Source of the DNA: Thalassotalea piscium
GTDB lineage: Bacteria; Pseudomonadota; Gammaproteobacteria; Enterobacterales; Alteromonadaceae
Direction: 5' to 3'
DNA: 64,000 nt
NCBI RefSeq assembly: GCF_030295935.1
Contig: NZ_AP027362.1
Location: 3,348,001-3,412,000, forward strand
Part shown: piece after piece, positions 1 to 9,413 of the stretch
How positions within the stretch are numbered: the stretch's first letter is position 1
Layout of the letters: each line of letters opens with the position of its first letter
Made by a program: the position numbers and the translations under genes
The notes under the pieces: generated by a model
Databases searched by the model: none
Seen by the model: the letters and a program-made list of their open reading frames with translations, nothing else
Told to the model about the DNA's origin: nothing

Positions 1-368
1 ATGTCAATACAGTTTTCAGCAGTAAAGCCACCACCTAGGCCTGCGCCTGTATTTCGTCCCAAGACTTGCGATACTACATAACCAGCACGAATACCTGCTG
101 CTTTATTTTCAGTAGTTAATAGCAAGTCGGTACCGTCATAAGATACAACATTTTGACCTGTAGTATTGGTTGGTCGCCCTTCGGCCTCCCATTGCGCTCT
201 AGCTAAAGAGATTGCTGTTGCATAACCGCCTGCCATTCCTTCAATATTAGCCTGCTTAGCTTGATCCGTTAAATCAATAAATTTAGGAATAGCCGTTACT
301 GCTAGAAATCCCAAGATAACAACAACAATAACTAATTCGATTAAGGTAAAACCTGACTGTTTATTCAT
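1..368 (-). CDS. mshB: MSHA-type type IV pilin, probably MshB (3' end outside window)
   Basis: Type IV prepilin of the mannose-sensitive haemagglutinin pilus; the gene runs off the left edge, so only about 122 residues are visible. The N-terminus has a short leader MNKQSG followed by F+1, T, L, I, E+5 and a hydrophobic helix, the classic prepilin peptidase (PilD) site and pilin assembly helix. It follows mshF, the usual place of the minor pilin MshB; the major pilin MshA normally comes next. The stretch ARAQWEAEGRP resembles MshB proteins as I remember them, but MshA cannot be excluded. It is separated from mshF by 107 bp, which could hold a pilin promoter. Confidence 0.8.
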   Translation of the reverse strand, partial: MNKQSGFTLIELVIVVVILGFLAVTAIPKFIDLTDQAKQANIEGMAGGYATAISLARAQWEAEGRPTNTTGQNVVSYDGTDLLLTTENKAAGIRAGYVVSQVLGRNTGAGLGGGFTAENCID

Positions 369-475
369 AACAACCTCTAATTTTCTAATTAAGTTAATTC
401 TAACAACGTTTTAGACAATAAGTCACTTTTTTTGGTAGATAAAAGTCTCTTTTAACATCTTTTGTAAAAGTATAG

Positions 476-982
476 CTATAATGTATTAATAATCAATACA
501 TTAGAAACCTTTCCCGTTTCTGGGCTATATTCAAAATATTCTCCGCTCACTAGGATATACCGACATATTCGCTGATATGCACCTTTATCTATATTTATTT
601 GCAGTGCGGTAACAGGTTTATTCATAAATACTAAGGGGCTATCCATGACTTGCTCCCAAATTAACGTGCAATCTTTATTATTCGATAAACTGTCGACCCA
701 ACCGTTCTTGTTTACCGTTATTAAACGAGTAGTTTTTTGATTACCTTGTTCTTTCAATCTTACTACAGAAGGTTGCTTATCCATAAACCATTGCGCACGT
801 ATTGTGGTAACTTTCGTTGCAAAGCGACCAACAGCCCCTTCAAAAGCGACCTGCGTATATTGCTTTTCTTGTTTTAAAAAGTAATACAAAAAACCGGCCA
901 TTAATGATGCAACAAGCAAAACGATAATAATTTGTTCTGCTAATGTTTTTTCGCGTTTAACGATCACTGCATTTCGTGACAT
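476..982 (-). CDS. mshF: MSHA biogenesis protein MshF
   Basis: A 168-residue protein with one N-terminal membrane segment (about residues 18-37) and a periplasmic remainder. I assign MshF mainly by position: it lies between mshG and the first pilin gene, where mshF sits in Vibrio and Shewanella MSHA operons. The stretch ATKVTTIRAQW, shortly after the membrane segment, resembles the pilin-like start of MshF and MshB proteins. MshF has no established biochemical role; it is thought to be a small pilus assembly component. ATG start at 982, 81 bp after the mshG stop. Confidence 0.75.
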   Translation of the reverse strand: MSRNAVIVKREKTLAEQIIIVLLVASLMAGFLYYFLKQEKQYTQVAFEGAVGRFATKVTTIRAQWFMDKQPSVVRLKEQGNQKTTRLITVNKNGWVDSLSNNKDCTLIWEQVMDSPLVFMNKPVTALQINIDKGAYQRICRYILVSGEYFEYSPETGKVSNVLIINTL

Positions 983-1063
983 ATTGTAATCTAACCCTCA
1001 TCCATTAAATGAACATTAATAAATCATCAAATTAAGCGCGTGTTAACATTAAATGGCTAAAGT

Positions 1064-2305
1064 CTATTTGCCTTTAAATGCAGACATCATATCCCACATA
1101 GGGGTAAATATACCTAATGCTAAGATTAATACCATAGCAGCAACGATAGCAATTAATATCGGTTCTATACGTGCAGTTAATGTACTTAGTTCATACTCAA
1201 CCTCTCGTTCATAATAGTCGCCAACTTCCTCTAATAGTTCATCAACCCGTCCAGTTTCTTCCCCAACCGCGATCATCTGTAATACTAAAGGGGTAAACAT
1301 TGTACTGGCAACTGCTGCTCTTAATAAACTTTCACCGCTTTCAATTGCACTGCGCATCTTCAATATTTTCTTTTGCATATAAGTATTGTCTACAGCATCA
1401 GACACCAACGAAAGCCCGGTTGTCATTGGAACACCTGCTTTTAAAACAATAGCAAAGCTGTGTGAAAATCGTGACAATATGGAACGTTCAATTACTGAGC
1501 CCACTACTGGTAGCTTGGTTTTAAATCGGTCCCAAGTATGGCGACCTTTTGGTGTATTTACGTAATGACGAATACCAAAGTAGATCACCAACACTCCTAC
1601 AAGCATGTAAGGCCAATAATCCAAAAAGAAGTTAGAGCTATTAATCAAAGCTTTTGTTGCCCAAGGCAAATCTGCGCCTAATTTTGAAAACATTTCAGCA
1701 AATGTTGGAATAACCCAAATATTTAAAATTACAATTGCTGCTGCAAGTGCGATTAACACAAATGATGGATAGCGCAGTGCTGTTTTAATACGTTTTTTAG
1801 TCTCTTGCTCTCGCTCAAAGTAGCTGGCAAGTTTTGAAAAAGCCTGATCAAGGTTACCAGTATTCTCGCCAACATGTATTAACGATACAAACAAAGGTGA
1901 AAATATTTTGGGGTGTCTGTGCAGCGCTGACGAAAGCTCATACCCCCCCTCCAGATGAGCAGATACTTCAATTAAAGCTTGTTTTAACTTTGGAGAGCTA
2001 GTCGATTCAGCCATACCATTAATTGCTCGTAAAATAGGTACACCCGATCGCACGAGAGCATACATCTGTCGACAGAAGACAATCAAATCATCTAACGCAA
2101 TAACTTCCAAACCTAATAATTGCCCAATATCAATATTAGCTAAGTCACCAGCACTACCTTTGGCAGATTTCGCTTCAGTGATCGCTATTGGAATTATTCG
2201 TTGGCGTGAAAGCTGCTCCGCCACAGTATTGACATTAGCCGCTTCAACAACTCCCTTTACTTGAGCGCCACTGGCGTCTCGGCCAACATAGTTATAAGCT
2301 GCCAT
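1064..2305 (-). CDS. mshG: MSHA inner-membrane platform protein MshG
   Basis: GspF/PilC-family polytopic protein of the inner membrane that couples the MshE motor to pilin assembly. The 413-residue protein has two GspF domains, each following the pattern of an amphipathic region then long hydrophobic helices (near residues 165-235 and 365-405). The frame is open to a TTG at 2329, but the family begins MAxYNYxGRD, which matches the ATG at 2305. The sequence AGGG of the mshE end lies about 10 nt upstream as a ribosome-binding site. It starts 8 bp after the mshE stop, consistent with translational coupling. Confidence 0.93.
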   Translation of the reverse strand: MAAYNYVGRDASGAQVKGVVEAANVNTVAEQLSRQRIIPIAITEAKSAKGSAGDLANIDIGQLLGLEVIALDDLIVFCRQMYALVRSGVPILRAINGMAESTSSPKLKQALIEVSAHLEGGYELSSALHRHPKIFSPLFVSLIHVGENTGNLDQAFSKLASYFEREQETKKRIKTALRYPSFVLIALAAAIVILNIWVIPTFAEMFSKLGADLPWATKALINSSNFFLDYWPYMLVGVLVIYFGIRHYVNTPKGRHTWDRFKTKLPVVGSVIERSILSRFSHSFAIVLKAGVPMTTGLSLVSDAVDNTYMQKKILKMRSAIESGESLLRAAVASTMFTPLVLQMIAVGEETGRVDELLEEVGDYYEREVEYELSTLTARIEPILIAIVAAMVLILALGIFTPMWDMMSAFKGK

Positions 2306-2312
2306 AACCTTT

Positions 2313-4031
2313 TTACCCTGCCACTTCAACAGTTTCCACTAGCCTTAATACTTCCTCTACGGTAGTAATACCCTGACAAGCATAATCAAATGCAGATAGT
2401 GCAAGTGGCTTAAACGTTGGATTAGCTTTAGACATTTCAGTAAAACTATCTGTGTCATTTCGTTTTAAAGCGGCCATCATAGGTTCATTCATTTCTAATA
2501 ACTCAAACACCCCTATTCGACCTCTATACCCCGTATACTGACATGATTGACAGCCTTTACCCTGTTTAAATTGTGCGGAATTGGCACTATCATCACCGGT
2601 TAAGTTAGTAAGCCATAATAGCTCTTGGCTAGTCGGTTGATGCACGATACCACAATGCTCACAAATACGACGCACTAAACGCTGCGCAACAATCGCTCGT
2701 AATGAACTACCTACTAAAAAGCCAGCAGCCCCCATATCAATCAATCGTAACGCACTGGTAATTGCATCATTAGTATGAAGTGTAGATAACACTAAATGAC
2801 CGGTTAATGCGCCTCGCAAACCAATTTCAACTGTTTCTTGGTCACGCATTTCGCCAACCATCAGAATATCAGGGTCTTGACGAAGTGCTGTTCGTAGTAC
2901 ACTTGAGAATGTTAAGTCTATCTTACTATTTACTTGTACCTGGTTGATCCGAGGTAAACGATATTCTACTGGATCTTCTACGGTAATTATTTTCTTAGTA
3001 GATTGGTTTAACTCACTTAATGCAGCATATAACGTTGTAGTTTTACCACTCCCCGTTGGCCCAGTTACTAATACCATACCATGAGGTCGAGTTATTTGAT
3101 GACGTAATCTTGCAACTAAATCAGCCGGCATGCCTGTTTCATCAAGCGACAATAAACCTGCCGATTGATCAAGTAAACGCATAACCACAGACTCGCCGTA
3201 TTGCACTGGCATTGTAGACATACGCACATCAATACTATGCCCTTTTATTTTTAAGTTAAAGCGACCATCTTGGGGTAAACGTTTTTCCGAAATATCTAAA
3301 CCCGCCATTAACTTAAGGCGGAGTACCATTGCTGATGCAATTTTAGTTTCTTTTAATACGTTTTCCTGCAAGACACCGTCAATACGTTGCCTTATCCGTA
3401 GTTGCTTTTCATCTGGTTCAATATGTACATCTGATGCGCGCATTTGTACAGCATCTTCAAATACTGATTGCAATAACTTACCAACAGTTGCATCTCCGCC
3501 TTCATCAGCAAATGTACTTGATAAATCAAAGTCTGAACTTTGGTCATATTCTTCACCGAGCTGACTGGCGAAAGACTCAATATCAGCAGTTCGGCGATAT
3601 AATCCATCGAATGCTTCATAAAGCTGAGATTCCATTACTACAGCAAGCTTAATACGCTTAGGTGCAAGCATTTGTTCGAGTTGATCCAAGCCACCTAAGT
3701 CAGCAGGGTCGCTCATGCCAATGAGCACTTCGTCACCTTGGTCTTCAATAATTAATGCGCGTAGTCTTCGTGCATGCACTTCTGGTAGTAACTTAGCAAC
3801 TTCCGGTAATATGCGACGTTGGCTAATATCAAGAAAAGGAACGTCAAGTTGCTGTGCTAGAAATTCCAGTAGTTGTTTTTCACCAATAAACCCTAATTCA
3901 ATTAAGGTATCACCTAGCTTTCGGCCTGATGTTTTCTGGCTGTTTAAAGCCTGCATCAATTGTTCATTAGTAATAATATGCTCATGTACTAATAAATCAC
4001 CTAATCGCATTTTTAGCTTCGGTGCAGCCAT
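2313..4031 (-). CDS. mshE: MSHA pilus extension ATPase MshE, c-di-GMP binding
   Basis: GspE/PilB-type cytoplasmic ATPase that powers MSHA pilus extension. Residues 9-32 and 37-61 form two tandem MshEN motifs (RLGxxLV...I...L..AL..Q and RKLGxxLIELGFI...L...), the c-di-GMP binding site known from Vibrio cholerae MshE. The ATPase core has a Walker A GPTGSGKT at 324-331, an Asp-box and a Walker B ILMVGEMRD. A CxxC pair of Zn-binding type follows (CEHC and CQSC). At 572 residues it is full length. It ends 8 bp before mshG and begins 2 bp after mshN. Pilus extension is therefore expected to respond to the c-di-GMP enzymes encoded further along the window. Confidence 0.96.
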   Translation of the reverse strand: MAAPKLKMRLGDLLVHEHIITNEQLMQALNSQKTSGRKLGDTLIELGFIGEKQLLEFLAQQLDVPFLDISQRRILPEVAKLLPEVHARRLRALIIEDQGDEVLIGMSDPADLGGLDQLEQMLAPKRIKLAVVMESQLYEAFDGLYRRTADIESFASQLGEEYDQSSDFDLSSTFADEGGDATVGKLLQSVFEDAVQMRASDVHIEPDEKQLRIRQRIDGVLQENVLKETKIASAMVLRLKLMAGLDISEKRLPQDGRFNLKIKGHSIDVRMSTMPVQYGESVVMRLLDQSAGLLSLDETGMPADLVARLRHQITRPHGMVLVTGPTGSGKTTTLYAALSELNQSTKKIITVEDPVEYRLPRINQVQVNSKIDLTFSSVLRTALRQDPDILMVGEMRDQETVEIGLRGALTGHLVLSTLHTNDAITSALRLIDMGAAGFLVGSSLRAIVAQRLVRRICEHCGIVHQPTSQELLWLTNLTGDDSANSAQFKQGKGCQSCQYTGYRGRIGVFELLEMNEPMMAALKRNDTDSFTEMSKANPTFKPLALSAFDYACQGITTVEEVLRLVETVEVAG

Positions 4032-4033
4032 GC

Positions 4034-5146
4034 CTATTCTCCTAACTCTATAATTCTATTCGCTGCAAATTGCGCAGTTTCGCTTGATAAATCAGCTTGT
4101 TTTAATGCGGTTTTATAACTTGTTATCGCCTGTTCAAAATAACTTTGACTATCTTGTGCAATTGCCAAGCCTAACCACCAACGACCAACGTTTGGTGATA
4201 ATTCAGTTAAAATGTTATACGCTTTTTCTGCTGTAGCGAATAAGCTTAACTGCTGCGCTGTAGAAGCAAGTAACGACTGATACTCAACTGACCTAATATT
4301 ATCTAGCACTTTTAAATCATTTAATGCTAATTGAGCTTGCCCTTGGCTTAAGTATATACGCGCTTTCATTAAACGAAACTCAGCATCTTGATTATCGAGT
4401 GCTAAACCTTGAGACAATAAATTTAATGCTGCTTGATAAAACTGCTTTCCAAACCAAAGCGCTGCTAATTGCTTGCGTGCAGATTTATGATAGGGCACCA
4501 CTAAAAGCACCTCTTCGAATAATTGCTCCGCTTTGCTAATATCTTTATTGGCAATAGCTTGTTCAGCTTGTGCTATTTTTTTGCTCGCCAGCTGGTCGGG
4601 TGTTAATTGCTTACGTGAAATGGTCAGTGTAGGTTCACTTACTGGATCTACTTCAATAGTGCCTTTAAATTCTGTTGAAGCGACTTCCAACTCACTAATA
4701 GCTGAATCGTTTTCTTGTACCTGTACCGATTCACTCTTAGATTGTACTATTTCATTTTTTTCAGCTGTAATTTGAGATAGCGAATCAGTGGTTTGGTTAT
4801 CCCCATTTTTTATTGTCATCAGACTTGAAGGAGATGCGTTTGGCGTAGAAATTTGCTTTTCGCTCTCAATATTACTAGTTGCTGCACTGGTGTTTATAGC
4901 GTTATTACTTTCCATCGAAATAGTATTGTATGGGTTAGCTGCAACAGATTGCTCTTCAGCTTTAGGGTTAATTTTTTGCCAAGCAATAATGCCAAGAGAA
5001 ACGGTCAATAATAATAGTAGAATAACAATGATCCAACGTTGACTATGCCCTTGTTTGACAATTATTTGTGAATTAACACCTGAAGACTCAGCACTGTCAT
5101 GCTGTCTTTTATCTAAGTCTTTTAGCATTTGATTAATCACACTCAT
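4034..5146 (-). CDS. mshN: MSHA biogenesis protein MshN (TPR protein)
   Basis: A 370-residue bitopic inner-membrane protein: N-terminal cytoplasmic MSVINQMLKDLDKRQ, one membrane helix near residues 40-58, a long Ser/Asn/Glu-rich periplasmic linker, then TPR-type helical repeats from about residue 195 to the end. The MLKDLDxR start is typical of MshN. The ATG at 5146 overlaps the mshM stop as ATGA, and GGAG lies upstream, so the longer upstream extension of the frame is not used. It is thought to help secretin or ATPase assembly together with MshM; its exact role is not established. Confidence 0.9.
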   Translation of the reverse strand: MSVINQMLKDLDKRQHDSAESSGVNSQIIVKQGHSQRWIIVILLLLLTVSLGIIAWQKINPKAEEQSVAANPYNTISMESNNAINTSAATSNIESEKQISTPNASPSSLMTIKNGDNQTTDSLSQITAEKNEIVQSKSESVQVQENDSAISELEVASTEFKGTIEVDPVSEPTLTISRKQLTPDQLASKKIAQAEQAIANKDISKAEQLFEEVLLVVPYHKSARKQLAALWFGKQFYQAALNLLSQGLALDNQDAEFRLMKARIYLSQGQAQLALNDLKVLDNIRSVEYQSLLASTAQQLSLFATAEKAYNILTELSPNVGRWWLGLAIAQDSQSYFEQAITSYKTALKQADLSSETAQFAANRIIELGE

Positions 5147-6048
5147 GTTTGAACTCCAATAATCCATACAAATGCACAAAGTACAATCAATGAGATAACG
5201 CCTAATGTCATTGCTAAATGTTGATTTTTCAATTTATGCTCTGTTCCTTCGGTATCTTTCACTGCAGCAATTAAATGTTGTCGGGTTATTTTAAATTGCC
5301 CTTGCCCAAAGCTTAGCATCAACATTTTATGACATAAGATATTGACCAATCTTGGTATTCCATTACTAAAATACGCGATTTTTTTACATAATGAGTGATC
5401 AAATAATGCCGCGCCTTTATAACCTGCAACATGGAGCCGATGATGAATATAATTTTCAACCTCATTATCGCTCATCGGACGAAGTTGATATGAAAACGTT
5501 ATACGCTGCTTTAATTGCCTAAATGCATTTTCAGCTAAACGTTGATCCAGCTCTGGCTGTGCAAATAAAACAACTTGTAATAACTTTCGCGTTTCGGTTT
5601 CAAGGTTGGTAAATAAACGCAAAGCTTCTAAGCTTTCAGCGGGTAAAGCTTGCGCTTCATCTAATATTAATACAACCGAGCGCCCTTCATTATGAAGCTC
5701 TAGTAGCCTTGATTGTATTCGTTGTGTCAATAACTGCACTGACATTCTCTGTGCTTGTTTAACCCCTAACTCTACTGCAACTGCACGCCTTAGCTCGTCT
5801 GGCTTTAAATAAGGATTAGGGATATAGGCAGTAACAAAATGTGCTGGAATTTCGTTTAATAATTTTCGGCAAAGTAATGTTTTCCCAGTTCCCACTTCAC
5901 CTATTACTTTTATAAAGCCCTCACCGCTTTTTAATGCGGTGAGTAATACTGCAAATGCTTCATCATGGGGTACCAAGCCTAAATAAAAATTAGTGTTTGG
6001 TGTTAAGGTAAACGGCAATTCACGCAAACCAAAATGATAAAGGTACAT
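5143..6048 (-). CDS. mshM: MSHA biogenesis AAA ATPase MshM
   Basis: ExeA/GspA-like AAA+ ATPase of 301 residues. The N-terminus MYLYHFGLRELPFTLTP is typical of the ExeA family. Walker A GEVGTGKTLL falls near residue 51 and Walker B VVLILDEAQAL near 125. The sensor and lid region contains GIPRLVNILCHKML. A single C-terminal membrane helix (about 278-296) anchors it. ExeA relatives act with a periplasmic partner to install the secretin in peptidoglycan, so a role in MshL assembly is inferred. The stop overlaps the mshN start by 4 bp. Confidence 0.93.
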   Translation of the reverse strand: MYLYHFGLRELPFTLTPNTNFYLGLVPHDEAFAVLLTALKSGEGFIKVIGEVGTGKTLLCRKLLNEIPAHFVTAYIPNPYLKPDELRRAVAVELGVKQAQRMSVQLLTQRIQSRLLELHNEGRSVVLILDEAQALPAESLEALRLFTNLETETRKLLQVVLFAQPELDQRLAENAFRQLKQRITFSYQLRPMSDNEVENYIHHRLHVAGYKGAALFDHSLCKKIAYFSNGIPRLVNILCHKMLMLSFGQGQFKITRQHLIAAVKDTEGTEHKLKNQHLAMTLGVISLIVLCAFVWIIGVQT

Positions 6049-6080
6049 GTTAAACTATCACAAATAAAAGCATTATCAGG

Positions 6081-7769
6081 TTAATCTTCACTCTCTTCGG
6101 GAAACCACTGTTTTAAAAGTGCTCGTGCATCTTGTAATTGGTTTTTCCATGTATCTTGCCCAATAACAATAGGCTTTAGCATGATAACCAATTCTTTTTT
6201 CTCAGTTCTTTTACTTTTACTTTTGAATAATTCCCCTAAAAGCGGGATATCGCCAAGTAAAGGTGTTTTAGACTCAGAATCGACCTTACGGGTTTCAATT
6301 AATCCTCCAATAACAACGATCTCTCCTGATTTAGCACGAATAATAGTATCAGATTCACGTACACTGCTTTGTGCAAGTGGTAAAATAATATCTTCATTAC
6401 TCAACCGGATGGTCTTTGTTTGCTCCGCGGTTAAAGTAACTGACGGGTGAACATGTAAGATAACTTCACCATTAGCGTCAATTTGCGGAGTTACATCTAA
6501 CGCAATACCTGAAAAGAAAGGAGTTAACTCTATTTGAGGTGTTGTTGTTGTGGCTGTACCCGTTGTAATTGTACTGGAAACTTCAGTAACGAAATATTCA
6601 TCTTCTCCAACCTTAATTACCGCTTTTTGATTATTTGTAGCTGTAATTCTTGGACTTGATAATACCTGCACATTACCTTGCGTTTGTAATAGCTTAATCA
6701 CACCGCTAAAATCTTTATTTAAAAAACTTAGTCCTGTAACGCCACCAATGGTTGATGAAATAACATTCCCTGCAACTGAGCCACTGGTTGAAAAGGTTAA
6801 GTCAGTACTGCCTGCATGGCCTAATACCTGGTCCCACTTAACACCTTGTTGATAATCGTCACTTAGGGTAACCTCCATTATTTTCGCTTCGATGATAACT
6901 TGTCGGCGTAAGTGATCTTGCGTTTGCGTAACAAAACGCTTTACCGCAGCGATTTCTTGCGGCAGTGCTCTTAGAGTTACCAAGCCTGCTTGAGGCGAAA
7001 CAATTACCGAACGACCACCCTCAGTACCAACGAGTTCAGTTAATGTCTCTTCTAATTCTTGCCAAAAATCTGACTCATTTTCGGTATAAATATTAGTACC
7101 ACTATTACCATTTTGCTGCTGTCCACCTTGGCTGCTTCCGCTATTTCGATTACTGTTGCTACCGTTATTACTTCCATTGTTATTACCGCTACCACCTGAA
7201 TTGGGGTCATTTTCAGAAACCCCACCAGAGTTTATGCGTGTACTTGAGGTACCAAATCGCTTTAAAAACAAATAATTTAAAGCAATAGTTTCTGTGCGAA
7301 TTCCAGCGGGATATATCTGAATTACACGACCACTTCGGCGAATTTCATAGCCATAAAGCTCTTCAATCACATCGAATGCTTCATTGAGCGTGACATCTTT
7401 TAAGCTTAGCGTGATCGAGCCACTTACCTCTGGATGAACAGCTACGCTGTAAGGGGAGTCTTCAACTAACGCCGCAAAAAACTGCTGGGCACCTACACCA
7501 CTTGCTGCTATTTCTAACCGTTTTTCTGCTAACAAGCCTTGTTTAGCTTGTTGCATATTCTGCTGCATTAACTCTTGTTTAACTGAGTTAGGTAACTGAC
7601 TAAGTGGCTTAGGTGAGTTTGACTTACTTGATTGTGCTATTGCTTGATCTAAAGCTTTGTTCACTTGAGTAGGGGCATCTGGCGTTGTTTGACACCCTAT
7701 AATCAATAAAAGAAGAGATGTTAATGTGACACTTTTTTTCAATTTATTCATACCTAATTTACTTTTCAT
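6081..7769 (-). CDS. mshL: MSHA outer-membrane secretin MshL
   Basis: PilQ/GspD-family secretin forming the outer-membrane pore for the MSHA pilus. It is a 562-residue lipoprotein: lipobox LLLLIIGC, then a secretin N/STN-like domain (about 85-165), a low-complexity Gly/Asn/Ser/Gln linker (about 190-225), and a C-terminal secretin domain with VIGGLIETR and the closing KKELVIMLKPIV motif. The ATG at 7769 overlaps the mshK stop as ATGA. A second in-frame ATG at 7751 would give a shorter signal peptide and is a reasonable alternative start. Confidence 0.95.
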   Translation of the reverse strand: MKSKLGMNKLKKSVTLTSLLLLIIGCQTTPDAPTQVNKALDQAIAQSSKSNSPKPLSQLPNSVKQELMQQNMQQAKQGLLAEKRLEIAASGVGAQQFFAALVEDSPYSVAVHPEVSGSITLSLKDVTLNEAFDVIEELYGYEIRRSGRVIQIYPAGIRTETIALNYLFLKRFGTSSTRINSGGVSENDPNSGGSGNNNGSNNGSNSNRNSGSSQGGQQQNGNSGTNIYTENESDFWQELEETLTELVGTEGGRSVIVSPQAGLVTLRALPQEIAAVKRFVTQTQDHLRRQVIIEAKIMEVTLSDDYQQGVKWDQVLGHAGSTDLTFSTSGSVAGNVISSTIGGVTGLSFLNKDFSGVIKLLQTQGNVQVLSSPRITATNNQKAVIKVGEDEYFVTEVSSTITTGTATTTTPQIELTPFFSGIALDVTPQIDANGEVILHVHPSVTLTAEQTKTIRLSNEDIILPLAQSSVRESDTIIRAKSGEIVVIGGLIETRKVDSESKTPLLGDIPLLGELFKSKSKRTEKKELVIMLKPIVIGQDTWKNQLQDARALLKQWFPEESED

Positions 7770-8092
7770 TGTGATTTAGCCACGATTGGGGAAAATAAAG
7801 ACAACTCAAGATGTTTATCGGTTGAAGATAATACAACACTATTTTTGTTAATTTTCTTAAGTTGATACTGTTCAATTTTATCTCCTACCTTTAACAGCCT
7901 ACCATTAATAACAACGGTTAACTGCTGTCCATTATTAATAATTGACTGTAACTCTATTGCTTGAGTAACTTTATTACTACTCGCCTGACTCTCGCCAAAA
8001 AGCGGACGTGTTGGATCAATTTCTTGCGCTACAGCATGGCTTAATGGCAAAAAAATTAAAACCGTAATGATACTTAGTAATTTATACACCAA
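7766..8092 (-). CDS. mshK: MSHA biogenesis protein MshK (PilP-like)
   Basis: A 108-residue periplasmic protein with a clear signal peptide (MVYKLLSIITVLIFLPLSHAVA). The mature part holds DPTRPL and the later VVINGRLLKVGDKI, the wording of PilP/GspC-type periplasmic linker proteins. MshK is the expected fourth gene of the operon and would connect the MshI/J inner-membrane complex to the MshL secretin. It overlaps mshJ by 11 bp and mshL by 4 bp, so the three are translated as one coupled block. Confidence 0.87.
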   Translation of the reverse strand: MVYKLLSIITVLIFLPLSHAVAQEIDPTRPLFGESQASSNKVTQAIELQSIINNGQQLTVVINGRLLKVGDKIEQYQLKKINKNSVVLSSTDKHLELSLFSPIVAKSQ

Positions 8093-8801
8093 TAAACTCC
8101 CGCTTAGTGCTTAAACTATATAGCTCAACCTCTAGTACGCTTTGAGGGTATTCTTTCAACTTATAATCAAACTTATGCCAAAAAAATGTCCACTTCAATT
8201 GTTCTAGCATAGATAAATAGTCCCTTAGTTGGAAATAGCTTCCTGATAAGGTTAGCTTAATTCCATGTTTATACAAAGTGAGAGAAGGTATTTCATTGCT
8301 TGTTGCTTCATTATTATTGACAGCTTGAGCCGCTTCTGGGCCATTGGAATCGGTAGTATTGGAGTTAGGTACCAATGAAATGGGCTGAGCAGCTATCACA
8401 TCGAATGTCAGCAATGACACCCCTTTTTGTAGTTTCAATAAATCTATTAACGCAAATCGCATTTGTATAGGATCAATTAAATCTGATGTTAAACTTAATA
8501 AAGCGACATCAACTTGCCCAAGCTTACTTTCATATTGGCTAATCTGTTCGGTCACTGTTTTATTGGGGTCTTCAGATAAAGCTTGTTGAAAAATATCAAT
8601 TGTTTGCGCTTTTGCCCGCATATCTGCTTCTAGTTGTGCAATATCTTTAGTAAAAACATTACTACGTACGAGGTTTGCATCAACAAAAAGGCTGAATAAA
8701 ATAAATGTTATGGCAATAGCGCCACTCATTAAAACAAGCATTTGCTCACGTGTTGTTATTGCTTGAAATTTTTCACTATAGCGCTGCCAAAACTCATTCA
8801 T
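8082..8801 (-). CDS. mshJ: MSHA biogenesis protein MshJ (PilO-like)
   Basis: A 239-residue PilO/GspM-like bitopic protein: short cytoplasmic N-terminus, one membrane helix near residues 22-42, a periplasmic coiled-coil segment (about 50-110) and a ferredoxin-like end that contains LTLSGSYFQLRDYLSMLEQL. In PilO proteins this is the part that dimerises with PilN. The start codon shares a base with the stop of the PilN-like gene upstream, and the 3' end overlaps mshK by 11 bp. Confidence 0.87.
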   Translation of the reverse strand: MNEFWQRYSEKFQAITTREQMLVLMSGAIAITFILFSLFVDANLVRSNVFTKDIAQLEADMRAKAQTIDIFQQALSEDPNKTVTEQISQYESKLGQVDVALLSLTSDLIDPIQMRFALIDLLKLQKGVSLLTFDVIAAQPISLVPNSNTTDSNGPEAAQAVNNNEATSNEIPSLTLYKHGIKLTLSGSYFQLRDYLSMLEQLKWTFFWHKFDYKLKEYPQSVLEVELYSLSTKREFIGV

Positions 8802-9409
8802 TAATTTGGCCCCTTTTCTGCATTATTAGCTGCCGAACTCACTACAAAGTTGGTTAACCCCTGCTTATTCTCAGATAAGCTAAAGTGAGTAAAGTGTTTA
8901 CCTGATAAAAATGTTGAAGACTCAAAACCAGCCAACCACTGCGGTACCGCATCGGGTCTTTTAGCTAAACCTGAAAACGTTAATTGCCCTTTATTCATTA
9001 TTACTTGCTCAAGACTAACGTGTTTATGATGTAACGAAGCAAGCTCAGTCATTGCAGCAGAGTAGCCTGCTGCTTGTGTCTGTGATTGGTCTGTCAACTG
9101 TTGGTGTAATGCTTTTTTATTAGCCAATACAACCTTTAACGTATCTAAGCGCTCTATTAACTCGGGATTTGCTCGGTTTTGGCTCACTTGCTGTTGAAGG
9201 CTATCAAGTAACTGTTGCTGCTCTACCTGCTTTTCACTTGCTTGACGATAATCTCTTGAAAGATTATCTACAGTCACTTGGCTATAAACTATCAAAAGCA
9301 GCATTAACACAAGTAACAGACACCATAAAGCGACAACACGAGATAATGTAATTAGCTGACGCTTAGGCAGTAATTCAGGTTGAAGTAAATTTATCGCTAA
9401 TTTTGCCAT
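8801..9409 (-). CDS. PilN-like MSHA biogenesis protein (second MshI-type gene)
   Basis: A 202-residue PilN/GspL-C-like protein. The N-terminus MAKLAINLLQPELLPKR matches the INLLP-type motif by which PilN binds PilM, followed by a membrane helix (about 25-45), a coiled coil (55-110) and a small periplasmic domain. In some MSHA loci the PilM-like and PilN-like parts are named MshI1 and MshI2; the naming is not uniform, so I give no symbol. It begins 4 bp after mshI and shares one base with mshJ. Confidence 0.85.
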   Translation of the reverse strand: MAKLAINLLQPELLPKRQLITLSRVVALWCLLLVLMLLLIVYSQVTVDNLSRDYRQASEKQVEQQQLLDSLQQQVSQNRANPELIERLDTLKVVLANKKALHQQLTDQSQTQAAGYSAAMTELASLHHKHVSLEQVIMNKGQLTFSGLAKRPDAVPQWLAGFESSTFLSGKHFTHFSLSENKQGLTNFVVSSAANNAEKGPN

Positions 9410-9413
9410 AAGG

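Noticed and set aside
2306-2329. TTG start giving MshG eight extra residues
   Set aside because: The ATG at 2305 has a ribosome-binding site and matches the family N-terminus.
7080-7200. Repeat-rich Gly/Asn/Ser/Gln stretch in mshL
   Set aside because: It is an ordinary low-complexity linker in a secretin, not a tandem DNA repeat of interest.
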